From: an uncultured Pelagibacteraceae bacterium
Lineage (GTDB): Bacteria; Pseudomonadota; Alphaproteobacteria; Pelagibacterales; Pelagibacteraceae
NCBI GenBank assembly: GCA_902589315.1
Contig: CACISK010000004.1
Coordinates: 1-64,000 of the forward strand
Direction: 5' to 3'
Length of the DNA: 64,000 nucleotides
Shown: piece after piece, positions 25,592-34,299 of the stretch
Numbering within the stretch: the stretch's first letter is position 1
How the letters are laid out: each line of letters starts with the position of its first letter
Notes under the pieces: model-generated
What the model saw: only the letters and a program-made list of their open reading frames with translations
Told to the model about the DNA's origin: nothing
Databases searched by the model: none
Translations under genes and position numbers: made by a program

Positions 25592-26155
25592 ATGTTTAAA
25601 TTCCTTTTATTGCTTTTTTTATTAATATTGCCAACAAAACTTAGTTCAGAAATAAATAATGAGTACTATGATAACAATTATTTTCATATTGGAAAAATGA
25701 ACTCTTACAATAGTGAGTTCACTCTATATTTTAAAACACGGAAGAAAGCTATTTTAGCAAAGGGAGAATTTTCTAATTATATTAATGATTTTCCTCAGGA
25801 CTTATACTTATATGATAAAAATTTAAATAAAGATTACCCTTTGATTTCATATGACTGGTTTCCAAAAAAAGTAAAAAAAATGTCAAAAAAATATAATTAC
25901 CCACTTTTCCCAGAGGATTTTGCTTACTATTTATTAAATGACAACAACACTTTAATTTTGATAAGTGCAAAAAAAAACTTTTATGAAAATTTAAAATATG
26001 ACATAAAAAATAATAAGCTAGAAATTGCTAAGACTTCTGGCAAATTAAATTTTATAATCTCTTCTTATGCTGAAAACTGTGGTTATAAATCTCAAAAAAA
26101 TAATTTTGAGTGCAACATCTATAAACCTTTAATTTCTAAAAATTTGCTTAATTAA
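25592..26155 (+). CDS. Small secreted protein of unknown function
   Basis: 187 residues starting with a hydrophobic signal-like stretch (FKFLLLLFLLILPTKLSSE) and probably exported to the periplasm. The mature part is rich in Asn, Lys, Tyr and Phe, with two cysteines close to the C-terminus (AENCGYKS and FECNIYKP) that could form a disulfide. No family was recognised. It follows the hydrolase by 48 bases and converges on ftsY, overlapping that gene's end by eight bases. The long open frame and signal peptide support a real gene. Confidence 0.7.
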   Translation: MFKFLLLLFLLILPTKLSSEINNEYYDNNYFHIGKMNSYNSEFTLYFKTRKKAILAKGEFSNYINDFPQDLYLYDKNLNKDYPLISYDWFPKKVKKMSKKYNYPLFPEDFAYYLLNDNNTLILISAKKNFYENLKYDIKNNKLEIAKTSGKLNFIISSYAENCGYKSQKNNFECNIYKPLISKNLLN

Positions 26156-27065
26156 CTTGGGTAAAAGCATTTGCAAACTTCTCAGCTTCAAATATTTGTA
26201 AGTCATCCTCTTTTTCTCCAAGCCCGAGACCAACAATAGGTACTTTATATTTCTTTGAAATTGCAATTAATATCCCACCTTTTGCAGTTCCATCAAGTTT
26301 TGTCATTATGATACCTGTGATTGGAAGTAATTTATTAAATTCTTCGAGTTGATTAATTATATTTTGTCCCGATGTTGCATCCAAAACTAAAATAACCTCG
26401 TGAGGTGCTGTTTCATCATTTTTCTTAATTACATTGCCTATTTTTTTTAATTCATCCATTAAATTCTTTTTATTTTGCAGTCTTCCTGCTGTGTCTACTA
26501 TTACTTGATCTATGTTTTGACTTTGAGCTATCTCCATTGCTTTAAAAGCAACCGAAGCCGGATCTGAACCAGGATCAGATTTTACAATTTTGGCATCTAC
26601 TCTGTTAGCCCATTCTTCTAATTGGTCAATAGCAGCTGCTCTAAATGTGTCGCATGCTGAAAATAGAACTTTATTATTATTTTGTATAAATATTTTTCCT
26701 AATTTTCCAATAGTAGTCGTTTTACCAACTCCATTTACACCTGAAACTAGTACTATATTTGTCTTTTCTTTTTTTAAAAAAAAATCTCTCTTTTCTAGGG
26801 GTGTCATTAGTTCTAAAATATAATTATTAAGTATTTCAAAAACTTCCATGATTGGATCATTTTTAGGATCAATCTTTTTTTGAGCAATTATTGATTTTAT
26901 CTCTGAAGCTGCATCTATGCCCACATCTGAGCTGATCAAGAATTCCTCAATTTTATCAAGAGTTGCATCGTCAATTTCTTTCTTAACTATTATTTCTTTA
27001 AGACCTGATGCTATATTGCTTGCGCTTCTTTTAAATCCGATTTTAAATTTTTCAAAAATACCCAT
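26148..27065 (-). CDS. ftsY: Signal recognition particle receptor FtsY
   Basis: 305 residues containing only the NG GTPase core; the acidic A domain of longer FtsY proteins is absent. Visible GTPase motifs are GVNGVGKTTTIGKLG, DTFRAAAIDQLEEW, DTAGR and TKLDGTAKGG. A short N-terminal helical region (MGIFEKFKIGFKRSASN) could contact membrane. It receives ribosome-SRP complexes made with Ffh, encoded divergently just beyond dapF. It overlaps dapF by one base (TAATG), so the two are an operon. The stop is inside the tail of a convergent gene. Confidence 0.95.
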   Translation of the reverse strand: MGIFEKFKIGFKRSASNIASGLKEIIVKKEIDDATLDKIEEFLISSDVGIDAASEIKSIIAQKKIDPKNDPIMEVFEILNNYILELMTPLEKRDFFLKKEKTNIVLVSGVNGVGKTTTIGKLGKIFIQNNNKVLFSACDTFRAAAIDQLEEWANRVDAKIVKSDPGSDPASVAFKAMEIAQSQNIDQVIVDTAGRLQNKKNLMDELKKIGNVIKKNDETAPHEVILVLDATSGQNIINQLEEFNKLLPITGIIMTKLDGTAKGGILIAISKKYKVPIVGLGLGEKEDDLQIFEAEKFANAFTQVN

Positions 27066-27889
27066 TATATTTTGATATTAATTTTTTCAATTTCAGATAC
27101 AGGACCTCTCATTTTTATATTTAATTCATTATCAATTTGAATATTTAAAATTCCTGTTGAAAACTCAATTTTTGAATTACTATTTTGTAGTCGATTTAAA
27201 TTAGCTGCAACTGCTGTTGCACATGCTGCAGTCCCACAAGATTTTGTTAAACCAGCACCCCTCTCCCAAACTTTAATTTTGTAATGTTGTTCACTAATTT
27301 TTTGAGCTACTGTGACATTGCATTTTTCAGGGAAAACTTCATGATTTTCAATTAATGGTCCATATTTTTTTAAATTTATTTTTTCTATATCCTCACAAAA
27401 ATATACGACATGAGGGTTTCCAACATTCACTGCAATACCACCATTCATTTTATTTCCGTCAATATCAATCATACCAAGTGATAGATTTTTAGTATCAAGA
27501 TTTTTACTTAAAGGTATTTTGTTCCACTCTAAATTTGGAGTTCCAATTATCGTTTCAACGTCTTTATTATTAAGAACTTTAGATTTTAATATTTTTGAGG
27601 ATACCGAAATTTCAATTTCTTTTTTATTTTTTTCAATACTTAGTAAATAAGCAACACATCTAGTTCCATTTCCACATGCATCTGAGCGGCTTCCATCCGA
27701 GTTAAAAAAAGCAACATCAGCATCAGCTTTTTGACTTTTGTTTATGTAGATCAACTGATCGCACCCTATGAAATCTCTGTCACAAATTTTTAAGATTTGG
27801 TCATTTGATAAGTTTAAACTATTTATTCTCTGATCAATAATAACAAAGTCGTTTCCTAATCCATCCATTTTAAATGCTTCAAATTCCAT
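27065..27889 (-). CDS. dapF: Diaminopimelate epimerase
   Basis: 274 residues, standard for DapF, which interconverts LL- and meso-diaminopimelate for lysine and peptidoglycan synthesis. The two catalytic cysteines appear as DACGNGTRC and KSCGTAAC. The N-terminal MDGLGNDFVIID and GNPHVVYF motifs are typical. It is transcribed away from ffh, leaving a 159-base gap that holds the ffh leader; an AT-rich TATTAT at 27894-27899 just upstream might serve as its -10. It is coupled to ftsY. Confidence 0.94.
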   Translation of the reverse strand: MEFEAFKMDGLGNDFVIIDQRINSLNLSNDQILKICDRDFIGCDQLIYINKSQKADADVAFFNSDGSRSDACGNGTRCVAYLLSIEKNKKEIEISVSSKILKSKVLNNKDVETIIGTPNLEWNKIPLSKNLDTKNLSLGMIDIDGNKMNGGIAVNVGNPHVVYFCEDIEKINLKKYGPLIENHEVFPEKCNVTVAQKISEQHYKIKVWERGAGLTKSCGTAACATAVAANLNRLQNSNSKIEFSTGILNIQIDNELNIKMRGPVSEIEKINIKI

Positions 27890-27912
27890 ATAAATAATAC
27901 TTAACTTATTTA

Positions 27913-27938
27913 TTGACTTTTTGAACCTCTAATATAAT
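27913..27938 (+). promoter_or_regulatory. Candidate promoter for ffh operon
   Basis: TTGACT (27913-27918) and a perfect TATAAT (27933-27938) are visible, but the 14-base spacer is shorter than the preferred 16-18. A TTATTG at 27910 would give 17 bases to the same -10. A start site near 27945 would place the 5' end at the first strand of the folded leader. The perfect -10 makes a promoter likely, but the -35 is unsure. Confidence 0.5.
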
Positions 27939-27943
27939 TTACG

Positions 27944-28043
27944 CGCACTTCCGCAAAATACAGCAATTTGCGGTGTCTTTGGAAACAAAGAGATCGACAC
28001 CAGTCAGCGAGGGTTCGCCCACTGGTGCGATACTTGCTGTGCG
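27944..28043 (+). ncRNA. Structured 5' leader (pseudoknot-capable) of ffh
   Basis: About 100 bases that fold into several perfect helices by direct pairing. Hairpin 1: CCGCAAA 27951-27957 with TTTGCGG 27967-27973. Hairpin 2: GGTGTC 27972-27977 with GACACC 27996-28001, capped by CTTTG/CAAAG around a GAAA tetraloop (27982-27985). Hairpin 3: CACCAGT 27998-28004 with ACTGGTG 28021-28027, enclosing GGG-TTCG-CCC. Neighbouring helices share one to four bases, so only part of each forms at once. The loop of hairpin 1 holds ACAGCAA (27960-27966), exactly complementary to TTGCTGT (28034-28040), making a pseudoknot. CGCAC 27944-27948 can also close on GTGCG 28039-28043, ending five bases before the ffh ATG. 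No SRP-RNA domain IV or tRNA signature fits. My recollection is that an ffh-leader motif has been proposed for Pelagibacter; Rfam would settle this. A cis-regulatory role is inference. Confidence 0.7.
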
Positions 28044-28048
28044 AAATT

Positions 28049-29407
28049 ATGTTTGAAAATTTAACTAATAAATTTGAAGAAATTTTTTCTTCATTAAAAA
28101 AAGCTCCTTCTCTTGATGAAAAGCAAGTTGACGAGGGTTTAAAAGGAATAAGGTTGGCTTTATTAGAAGCCGATGTTTCTTTAGACGTAGTTAAGGAGTT
28201 TATTAGTAGAGTTAAGCCCAAAGCACTAGGTCAGGAAATTATAAGATCAACCTCTCCTGGGGAAATGGTTGTAAAAATTGTTTATGACGAAATTGTATCT
28301 TTTTTAGGTGATAAGAATTCTGAAATCTCCCTTAATGCTGTCCCTCCAGTTCCAATCATGTTAGTTGGGTTGCAAGGTTCAGGAAAAACTACAACAACCT
28401 CAAAATTAGCGAAATTTTTAGAAAAAAATAATAAGAAAAAAGTTATGATGGCTAGTTTGGACGTTTACAGACCTGCCGCGCAAGAGCAATTGAGACTTTT
28501 GGGTGAACAAAATAATATTGAAACTTTGCCAATTATAGAAGGCCAGCTTCCTGCTGATATTTGTAGAAGAGCTTTAAGTGCTGCAAATTTAAATGGTTGT
28601 GAAGTAGTTTTATTTGATACCGCTGGAAGAACACAAATAGATTTTCAAATGATGAATGAAATCAAACAAATTGAAACTATTATTAATCCTGCAGAAACTA
28701 TACTAGTAGCAGATTCTCTAACAGGTCAAGTTGCTGCTAATGTAGCAAAGGAATTTAAAAATACAGTAAATTTGAGCGGCATTATACTTACAAGAGCAGA
28801 TGGAGATGGAAGAGGTGGAGCTGCATTGAGTATGAAATATGTTGCTGAGGTCCCTATAAAGTTTCTTGGTGTTGGAGAAAAAATTGAGAATTTTGAAGTT
28901 TTCCATCCTGATCGAATTGCAAATAGAATTTTGGGAATGGGAGATATCGTTTCCTTAGTTGAAAAAGCTTCAGAAGATTTAGATCAAGAAAATTTAAAGA
29001 AAACAGAAGAGAAACTTAAAAAGGGTCAATTCTCGATGGAAGATTATCTTTCTCAATTACGTCAAATGAAAAAGATGGGTGGAATAGAAGGCATAATGTC
29101 ATTTCTCCCTGGAGTTTCAAAAATTAAATCACAAATGGACCAATCAGGAATAGATGAAAAAATTATAACTCAAAATGAAGCTGTTATTTTATCAATGACA
29201 AAGCAAGAAAGAGAAAATCCTAAAATTATAAATGGATCAAGAAAAAAAAGAATTGCTAATGGCTCAGGTACAGACATTGCCACTATCAATAAGTTGTTAA
29301 AACAATTTAAGATGATGTCAGAAATGATGAAAAAAATGTCTAAAGGAAACATGAAAGGAATGGCGGATAAAGGGATCCCGCCTGAACTATTTAATCAATT
29401 AAAATAA
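28049..29407 (+). CDS. ffh: Signal recognition particle protein Ffh
   Basis: 452 residues from the ATG at 28049 (MFENLTNKFEEIF), matching the usual Ffh N-terminus; an open frame continues upstream but translates the folded leader and is not homologous. The N and G domains show GLQGSGKTTTTSKLAKFL, DVYRPAAQEQL, DTAGR and TRADGDGRGG (an Arg form of the TKxD motif that is common in alphaproteobacteria). The methionine-rich M domain (MEDYLSQLRQMKKMGGIEGI to MMSEMMKKMSKGNMKGM) binds SRP RNA and signal sequences. With FtsY it targets membrane proteins co-translationally. No Shine-Dalgarno is evident before the ATG, and the folded leader ends five bases upstream. It heads an operon with rpsP, trmD and rplS. 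Confidence 0.95.
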   Translation: MFENLTNKFEEIFSSLKKAPSLDEKQVDEGLKGIRLALLEADVSLDVVKEFISRVKPKALGQEIIRSTSPGEMVVKIVYDEIVSFLGDKNSEISLNAVPPVPIMLVGLQGSGKTTTTSKLAKFLEKNNKKKVMMASLDVYRPAAQEQLRLLGEQNNIETLPIIEGQLPADICRRALSAANLNGCEVVLFDTAGRTQIDFQMMNEIKQIETIINPAETILVADSLTGQVAANVAKEFKNTVNLSGIILTRADGDGRGGAALSMKYVAEVPIKFLGVGEKIENFEVFHPDRIANRILGMGDIVSLVEKASEDLDQENLKKTEEKLKKGQFSMEDYLSQLRQMKKMGGIEGIMSFLPGVSKIKSQMDQSGIDEKIITQNEAVILSMTKQERENPKIINGSRKKRIANGSGTDIATINKLLKQFKMMSEMMKKMSKGNMKGMADKGIPPELFNQLK

Positions 29408-29421
29408 AGGAGATATAAGTA

Positions 29422-29868
29422 ATGTTAAAAATGAGACTATCAATGGGAGGTACTAAAAAAAGGCCAGTATATAAAATTGTTGTTGCTGATAGTAGATTTC
29501 CAAGAGACGGAAGGTTTATAGAAAAATTAGGTTTCTATAATCCGTTATTACCTAAGGATAAAAAGGAAAGAATTGGCTTAGATTCTGAGCGAATTAAATA
29601 TTGGTTAGGTCAAGGAGCTCAGCCAACGACAAGAGTTGCAAGGTTATTGGGAGAAAACGATATAATGCCAATGCCTGAAAAAGGAAACAATCCTCAAAAA
29701 GCAATTCCTAAAAAAGATAGAAAAAAAGATGACGAAGGTGGAGAAGCGAAACCAGAAGGAGATGCATCTAAACCAGCAGAAGCACCTAAGGAAGAAGCTA
29801 AATCAGCAGAAGCACCTAAGGAAGAAGCTAAACCAGCAGAAGCATCTAAGGAAGAAGAAAAAAAATAA
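29422..29868 (+). CDS. rpsP: Ribosomal protein S16 with repetitive charged tail
   Basis: 148 residues against about 80-90 in most bacteria. The first 85 or so are canonical S16 ([36 protein letters not shown]). The C-terminal 60 residues are rich in Lys, Glu, Ala and Pro, ending in three copies of a ten-residue unit [11 protein letters not shown] strong AAGGAGAT ribosome site precedes the start. It follows ffh by 14 bases and overlaps trmD by one base; rimM, usually between them, is absent. The protein sits in the small subunit body; the tail probably extends outward and has no assigned role. Confidence 0.95.
   Translation: MLKMRLSMGGTKKRPVYKIVVADSRFPRDGRFIEKLGFYNPLLPKDKKERIGLDSERIKYWLGQGAQPTTRVARLLGENDIMPMPEKGNNPQKAIPKKDRKKDDEGGEAKPEGDASKPAEAPKEEAKSAEAPKEEAKPAEASKEEEKK
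29773..29862 (+). repeat. Three tandem 30-bp in-frame repeats in rpsP
   Basis: Three 30-base units at 29773-29802, 29803-29832 and 29833-29862 encode [20 protein letters not shown] and [10 protein letters not shown]. The first two differ by one base only, while the third has a few changes. Such units expand or contract by slippage or recombination, so tail length may vary between strains. Confidence 0.9.
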
Positions 29869-30563
29869 TGTTAAAAGCTCGTATATTCACACTCTATCCA
29901 GATTTTTTTCCAGGTTATTTAGGTCAAGGTATTTTTGGTAAAGCATTATCAGAGAATAAATGGAAAATAGATACTGTGGATATAAGAGAGTATGCATTTG
30001 ATAAACATAAAACTGTTGATGACACTCCCTATGGAGGAGGTGAAGGTATGTTAATGAAAGCAGATGTATTAGCAAAATCAATAGATAAGAATGTTAAAGA
30101 TGGCGAAAAGATTATTTATCTAAGTCCGAAGGGTAAGTTGTTCAATCATCAATTAGCAAAACAACTATCTCAAGAAAAAACAATAAATATAATTTGTGGA
30201 CACTTTGAAGGAGTTGATGAAAGATTGTTAAAGACAAGAAATATTGAGGAAATAAGTATAGGAGACTTTGTTTTGTCTGGAGGTGAAGGAGCTTCATTTG
30301 TAATTCTTGATGCAATTTTAAGATTTATTCCTGGTATTCTTGGTAATACAAATTCAGCTAAAGAAGAAAGTTTTGAAAACGGACTTTTAGAGTATCCTCA
30401 ATTTACAAAACCCCAAATATGGGAGGAAAAAAGTGTTCCAGATGTGCTATTATCAGGCGATCACGCCAAAATTAAAGACTGGCGTTTATCTCAATCTGAG
30501 GCTATAACACGCGTCCGAAGACCGGATTTGTGGCAATTATATAAAAAGACTAAAGAGAATTAA
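29868..30563 (+). CDS. trmD: tRNA (guanine-N1)-methyltransferase
   Basis: 231 residues, typical of TrmD, which methylates G37 of tRNAs with SAM to prevent frameshifting. The trefoil-knot motifs are present: [24 protein letters not shown] and the glycine-rich [12 protein letters not shown]. The C-terminal part includes [12 protein letters not shown], also conserved. The ATG overlaps the stop of rpsP by one base and rplS follows by one base, the normal order apart from the missing rimM. Confidence 0.95.
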   Translation: MLKARIFTLYPDFFPGYLGQGIFGKALSENKWKIDTVDIREYAFDKHKTVDDTPYGGGEGMLMKADVLAKSIDKNVKDGEKIIYLSPKGKLFNHQLAKQLSQEKTINIICGHFEGVDERLLKTRNIEEISIGDFVLSGGEGASFVILDAILRFIPGILGNTNSAKEESFENGLLEYPQFTKPQIWEEKSVPDVLLSGDHAKIKDWRLSQSEAITRVRRPDLWQLYKKTKEN

Positions 30564-30564
30564 A

Positions 30565-31146
30565 ATGAAGACAATAGAAGAAATTAATCAATCTAAAGTA
30601 AAAAAAATTATTTCTGAGAGAAAGCATCCAGAATTTTTCCCAGGTGATATTGTTAAAGTTGGAGTTAGAATAACTGAAGGAAAAAGAGATCGTATTCAAT
30701 ATTTTGAAGGTGTGTGTATTGCGAAAAAAAATAGAGATATCAATTCTTCTTTTACTGTAAGAAAAATTTCTTTTGGTGAGGGTGTGGAAAGAACATTTGC
30801 TTTATATAGTCCGATTGTAGATACAATTAAAGTTGTAAGATCAGGAAAAGTTAGAAGAGCCAAGTTATATTATTTGAGAGATAGAACAGGTAAATCTGCA
30901 AGAATTGCAGAAAAAATTAAAAAGAAAATAGGTATAGATGTGGAAACTAAGATTCACGAAGTAACAGAAGAAAATGTTATGCCTGACACAGAGCAAAAAA
31001 CAGCAGACAGTCTACAAGATAATAATAAAGATGCTCCAAAAGTAAAAGCAAAAAAACCAGAAGAAAAAAAAGAAACTAAAGAAGAAACCCCATCAGTAGA
31101 AAAAAAAACTGATGAAAAAAAAGAAAATCCTGAAGTAAAAAAATAA
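30565..31146 (+). CDS. rplS: Ribosomal protein L19 with charged C-terminal extension
   Basis: 193 residues against about 115 in most bacteria. The first 115 are canonical L19 ([56 protein letters not shown]). The last 75 are Lys/Glu/Pro-rich and low in complexity, like the tail of S16 in the same operon. L19 sits at the subunit interface of the large subunit. It ends nine bases before leuC, so the ribosomal and leucine genes may share a transcript. Confidence 0.94.
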   Translation: MKTIEEINQSKVKKIISERKHPEFFPGDIVKVGVRITEGKRDRIQYFEGVCIAKKNRDINSSFTVRKISFGEGVERTFALYSPIVDTIKVVRSGKVRRAKLYYLRDRTGKSARIAEKIKKKIGIDVETKIHEVTEENVMPDTEQKTADSLQDNNKDAPKVKAKKPEEKKETKEETPSVEKKTDEKKENPEVKK

Positions 31147-31155
31147 TTTTTTACA

Positions 31156-32559
31156 ATGCCTCAAACTATATACGATAAAATATGGAATGATCACCTTGTT
31201 CATCAACAAGAGGATGGAACTTCGCTTTTATTTGTTGATAGACATTTAATTCATGAGGTTACTAGTCCACAAGCATTTGAAGGTTTAAGAAATTCTAATA
31301 GAAAAGTTAGACAACCTTCTTTAACTTTAGCAGTGGCAGATCACAATGTTCCAACAACGGATAGATCAGTGCCTATTACCGACGAAGATTCAAAAATACA
31401 AATCGAGACATTAGAAAAAAACTGTGCAGAATTTGGAATAAATCTTTTTGGAATGAACGATAAAAGACAAGGAATAGTTCATATTATTGGTCCAGAACAA
31501 GGATTTACACAACCTGGAACTATTATCGTTTGTGGTGATAGTCACACAGCTACTCACGGAGCATTTGGAGCATTAGCATTTGGAATTGGAACTTCAGAAG
31601 TAGAACATGTTTTGGCAACACAGACTTTAGTTCAAAAAAAATCAAAAAATTTTAGAATAAACGTTAATGGATCTCTTCCCGTTGGAGTAACATCTAAGGA
31701 TGTAATATTACAAATAATTGGAAAAATTGGTACAGCTGGTGGTACTGGTTATGTGATTGAATATGCTGGAAACTTAATTTCTAATTTAAGTGTAGAGCAA
31801 AGAATGACGATTTGCAATATGACAATTGAAGGTGGTGCAAGGGCTGGGTTAATAGAACCAGATGAAAAAGTTTTCAATTATTTAAAAGGTAAACCAATGT
31901 CTCCAAAGAATTCAAGTTGGGACAAAGCATTAGAATATTGGAGTAAATTAAAGTCTGATGATGATGCAGTATTTGACAAAGAAATCAGTCTTGAGGGCAT
32001 AGATATTAAACCAATGGTAACTTGGGGAACTTCGCCTCAAGATGTAATAGATATTGATGGAATTGTTCCTGATCCTGAAAATGAGCAAAACGAAGACAGA
32101 AAAAATTCTATTAATAGATCATTAAAATATATGGGTCTAAAGCCTAACACTAAAATAAAAGATATTAGAATTGATAAAGTATTTATTGGCAGTTGCACAA
32201 ATGGAAGAATTGAAGATCTAAGAGAAGCTGCGAAAATCTTAAAAGATAAAAAAATTGCTTCTCATGTAAATGCAATGATAGTTCCTGGTTCAGGATTAGT
32301 AAAACAACAAGCAGAGCAAGAAGGTTTAGATTTAATATTTAAAAATTCTGGATTTGAATGGCGTGAGCCAGGTTGTTCAATGTGTCTAGCTATGAATGCA
32401 GATAAGCTGAAGCCGGAAGAGAGATGTGCATCAACATCAAATAGAAATTTCGAAGGAAGACAAGGACGAGGTGGAAGAACACATTTAGTTAGTCCAGCTA
32501 TGGCTGCAGCAGCTGCTATATCTGGAAATTTAGATGACGTTAGAAAATACAATAGTTAA
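31156..32559 (+). CDS. leuC: 3-Isopropylmalate dehydratase large subunit
   Basis: 467 residues, the normal size for LeuC, which with LeuD isomerises 2- to 3-isopropylmalate in leucine synthesis. The 4Fe-4S ligands are seen as [13 protein letters not shown] and [12 protein letters not shown]. The aconitase family segments [26 protein letters not shown] and [15 protein letters not shown] are conserved. leuD starts directly after its stop. Confidence 0.95.
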   Translation: MPQTIYDKIWNDHLVHQQEDGTSLLFVDRHLIHEVTSPQAFEGLRNSNRKVRQPSLTLAVADHNVPTTDRSVPITDEDSKIQIETLEKNCAEFGINLFGMNDKRQGIVHIIGPEQGFTQPGTIIVCGDSHTATHGAFGALAFGIGTSEVEHVLATQTLVQKKSKNFRINVNGSLPVGVTSKDVILQIIGKIGTAGGTGYVIEYAGNLISNLSVEQRMTICNMTIEGGARAGLIEPDEKVFNYLKGKPMSPKNSSWDKALEYWSKLKSDDDAVFDKEISLEGIDIKPMVTWGTSPQDVIDIDGIVPDPENEQNEDRKNSINRSLKYMGLKPNTKIKDIRIDKVFIGSCTNGRIEDLREAAKILKDKKIASHVNAMIVPGSGLVKQQAEQEGLDLIFKNSGFEWREPGCSMCLAMNADKLKPEERCASTSNRNFEGRQGRGGRTHLVSPAMAAAAAISGNLDDVRKYNS

Positions 32560-33165
32560 ATGAACAAATTCTCAACATTAAAAAGTATTCCTGCATATTT
32601 ACCAATTGTAAATATCGATACAGATATGATTATTCCAAAGCAATTTTTAAAAACAATAAAAAGAACAGGACTAGGAAAAAATTTGTTTTATGAAATGAGA
32701 TATGATGAAAAAGGTAAAGTAGTAGATGACTTTATTTTAAATAAATCTCCATATGATAATTCTAAAATTTTAATTGCGGGGAATAATTTTGGATGTGGTT
32801 CATCTAGAGAACATGCACCATGGGCACTTTTAGACTTTGGTATCACTTGTGTTATAAGTACAAGTTACGCAGATATATTTTATAATAATTGTTTTAAAAA
32901 TGGAATATTACCTATTAAAGTTAATGATGAACAAATAAAGGAACTTTCTGAATACTCTAAGAGACAAGAAGAAATTGCGATAAACTTACCAGATCAAAAA
33001 ATAATTTTTGGAAATAAAGAAATCAAATTTGAATTAGACGAATTCAAAAAAAAATGTTTAATTGAAGGACTAGATGATATTGCCCTATCTTTGGAAAAGT
33101 CTAATAAAATAATTTCATTTGAAGAAAAATTAAAATCCACTAAGCCCTGGATATTTAATGATTAA
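32560..33165 (+). CDS. leuD: 3-Isopropylmalate dehydratase small subunit
   Basis: 201 residues, the usual length for LeuD, the swivelling aconitase domain that completes the LeuC active site. Characteristic stretches are [15 protein letters not shown] near the N-terminus and [17 protein letters not shown] in the middle. It starts right after the leuC stop and overlaps leuB by eight bases, so leuCDB is one operon. Confidence 0.95.
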   Translation: MNKFSTLKSIPAYLPIVNIDTDMIIPKQFLKTIKRTGLGKNLFYEMRYDEKGKVVDDFILNKSPYDNSKILIAGNNFGCGSSREHAPWALLDFGITCVISTSYADIFYNNCFKNGILPIKVNDEQIKELSEYSKRQEEIAINLPDQKIIFGNKEIKFELDEFKKKCLIEGLDDIALSLEKSNKIISFEEKLKSTKPWIFND

Positions 33166-34267
33166 AGTCAAAAAAAGAAAATTTTTATTATTACCAGGTG
33201 ACGGTATTGGTCCCGAGGTTATTGGTGAAGTTAAAAAAATTATAACTTGGTTTAATGTAAATAAATCTCTTGATTTTGATATGGAAGAGGCTTTAGTTGG
33301 TGGAGCATCTTATGACAAGCATGGAACACCGATTACAGATGAAGTATTTTATAAATCTTTAGAATGTGAAGCAGTTATTTTGGGAGCTGTCGGTGGACCA
33401 AAATATGATAATTTAGATTTTTCCAAAAGACCTGAGAGAGCTCTTCTTAAGCTAAGAAAAGAATTAAAATTATTTGCAAATTTGAGGCCTGCAATTTGTT
33501 TTAAACAATTAGTTGAGGCATCTACTCTAAAACCTGAAATTGTATCAGGTCTAGACATCATGATTGTTAGAGAATTGACAGGTGGTATTTATTTTGGTGA
33601 ACCAAGAGGTATCAAGCCAATTGATAATGGCGAACGTAAAGGAATAAATACTCATACTTATACCTCATCAGAAATTAAACGAGTTGCCAGAGTTGCATTT
33701 GATTTAGCAAAGAAGAGAAACAATAAAGTTACTTCCTGTGAAAAATCGAATGTTATGGAAGCAGGTCAATTATGGAAAGAGGAGGTTCAAAATCTTCACG
33801 ATAAAGAATTTAAAGATGTTGAGTTAAATCATATGCTTGCAGATAATTGTGCAATGCAACTTTTGAGAAATCCAAAGCAATTTGATGTAATTGTGACAGA
33901 TAATTTGTTTGGTGATATGTTGTCAGATGAAGCGTCTATGCTTACGGGATCTTTAGGTTTATTACCTTCGGCTTCTTTGGGTGCAAAAAATAAAGATGGC
34001 GAAATGAGAGCAATGTATGAACCTGTTCATGGATCTGCTCCAGATATTGCTGGAAAAGGGATTGCAAATCCTATTGCAACTATCTTGAGTTTTGCAATGG
34101 CCTTGAGGTACTCTCTTGATTTAGATAAAGAAGCTGATGATCTTGAAAAAGCAGTGCAAAATGTACTAGATGATGGGCTAAGAACTAAAGATATTGTGTC
34201 AAAAGGAACAAAAGAAATTTCAACTTCTGGTATGGGAGATGCGATTATTGCATATTTGCAAAATTAA
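33158..34267 (+). CDS. leuB: 3-Isopropylmalate dehydrogenase
   Basis: 369 residues, typical for LeuB, which oxidatively decarboxylates 3-isopropylmalate with NAD. The family motifs are visible: [11 protein letters not shown] at the start, the [14 protein letters not shown] arginine-rich substrate site, and [28 protein letters not shown] with its metal aspartates. It overlaps leuD by eight bases. The next gene, dmdC, starts 32 bases later. Confidence 0.95.
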   Translation: MIKVKKRKFLLLPGDGIGPEVIGEVKKIITWFNVNKSLDFDMEEALVGGASYDKHGTPITDEVFYKSLECEAVILGAVGGPKYDNLDFSKRPERALLKLRKELKLFANLRPAICFKQLVEASTLKPEIVSGLDIMIVRELTGGIYFGEPRGIKPIDNGERKGINTHTYTSSEIKRVARVAFDLAKKRNNKVTSCEKSNVMEAGQLWKEEVQNLHDKEFKDVELNHMLADNCAMQLLRNPKQFDVIVTDNLFGDMLSDEASMLTGSLGLLPSASLGAKNKDGEMRAMYEPVHGSAPDIAGKGIANPIATILSFAMALRYSLDLDKEADDLEKAVQNVLDDGLRTKDIVSKGTKEISTSGMGDAIIAYLQN

Positions 34268-34299
34268 AAAAATTAACTTATTTTGATACTATTAAATTT

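Noticed and set aside
27944..28043. SRP RNA (4.5S) or tRNA-like gene in the ffh leader
   Set aside because: The conserved domain IV loop sequence of SRP RNA is absent on both strands. The GGGTTCGCCC piece resembles a T-arm but lacks the seven-base T-loop and the rest of a tRNA.
27968..28048. Possible 27-residue N-terminal extension of Ffh from an upstream ATG
   Set aside because: It translates the folded leader, has no homology to Ffh, and the protein from 28049 starts exactly like known Ffh proteins.
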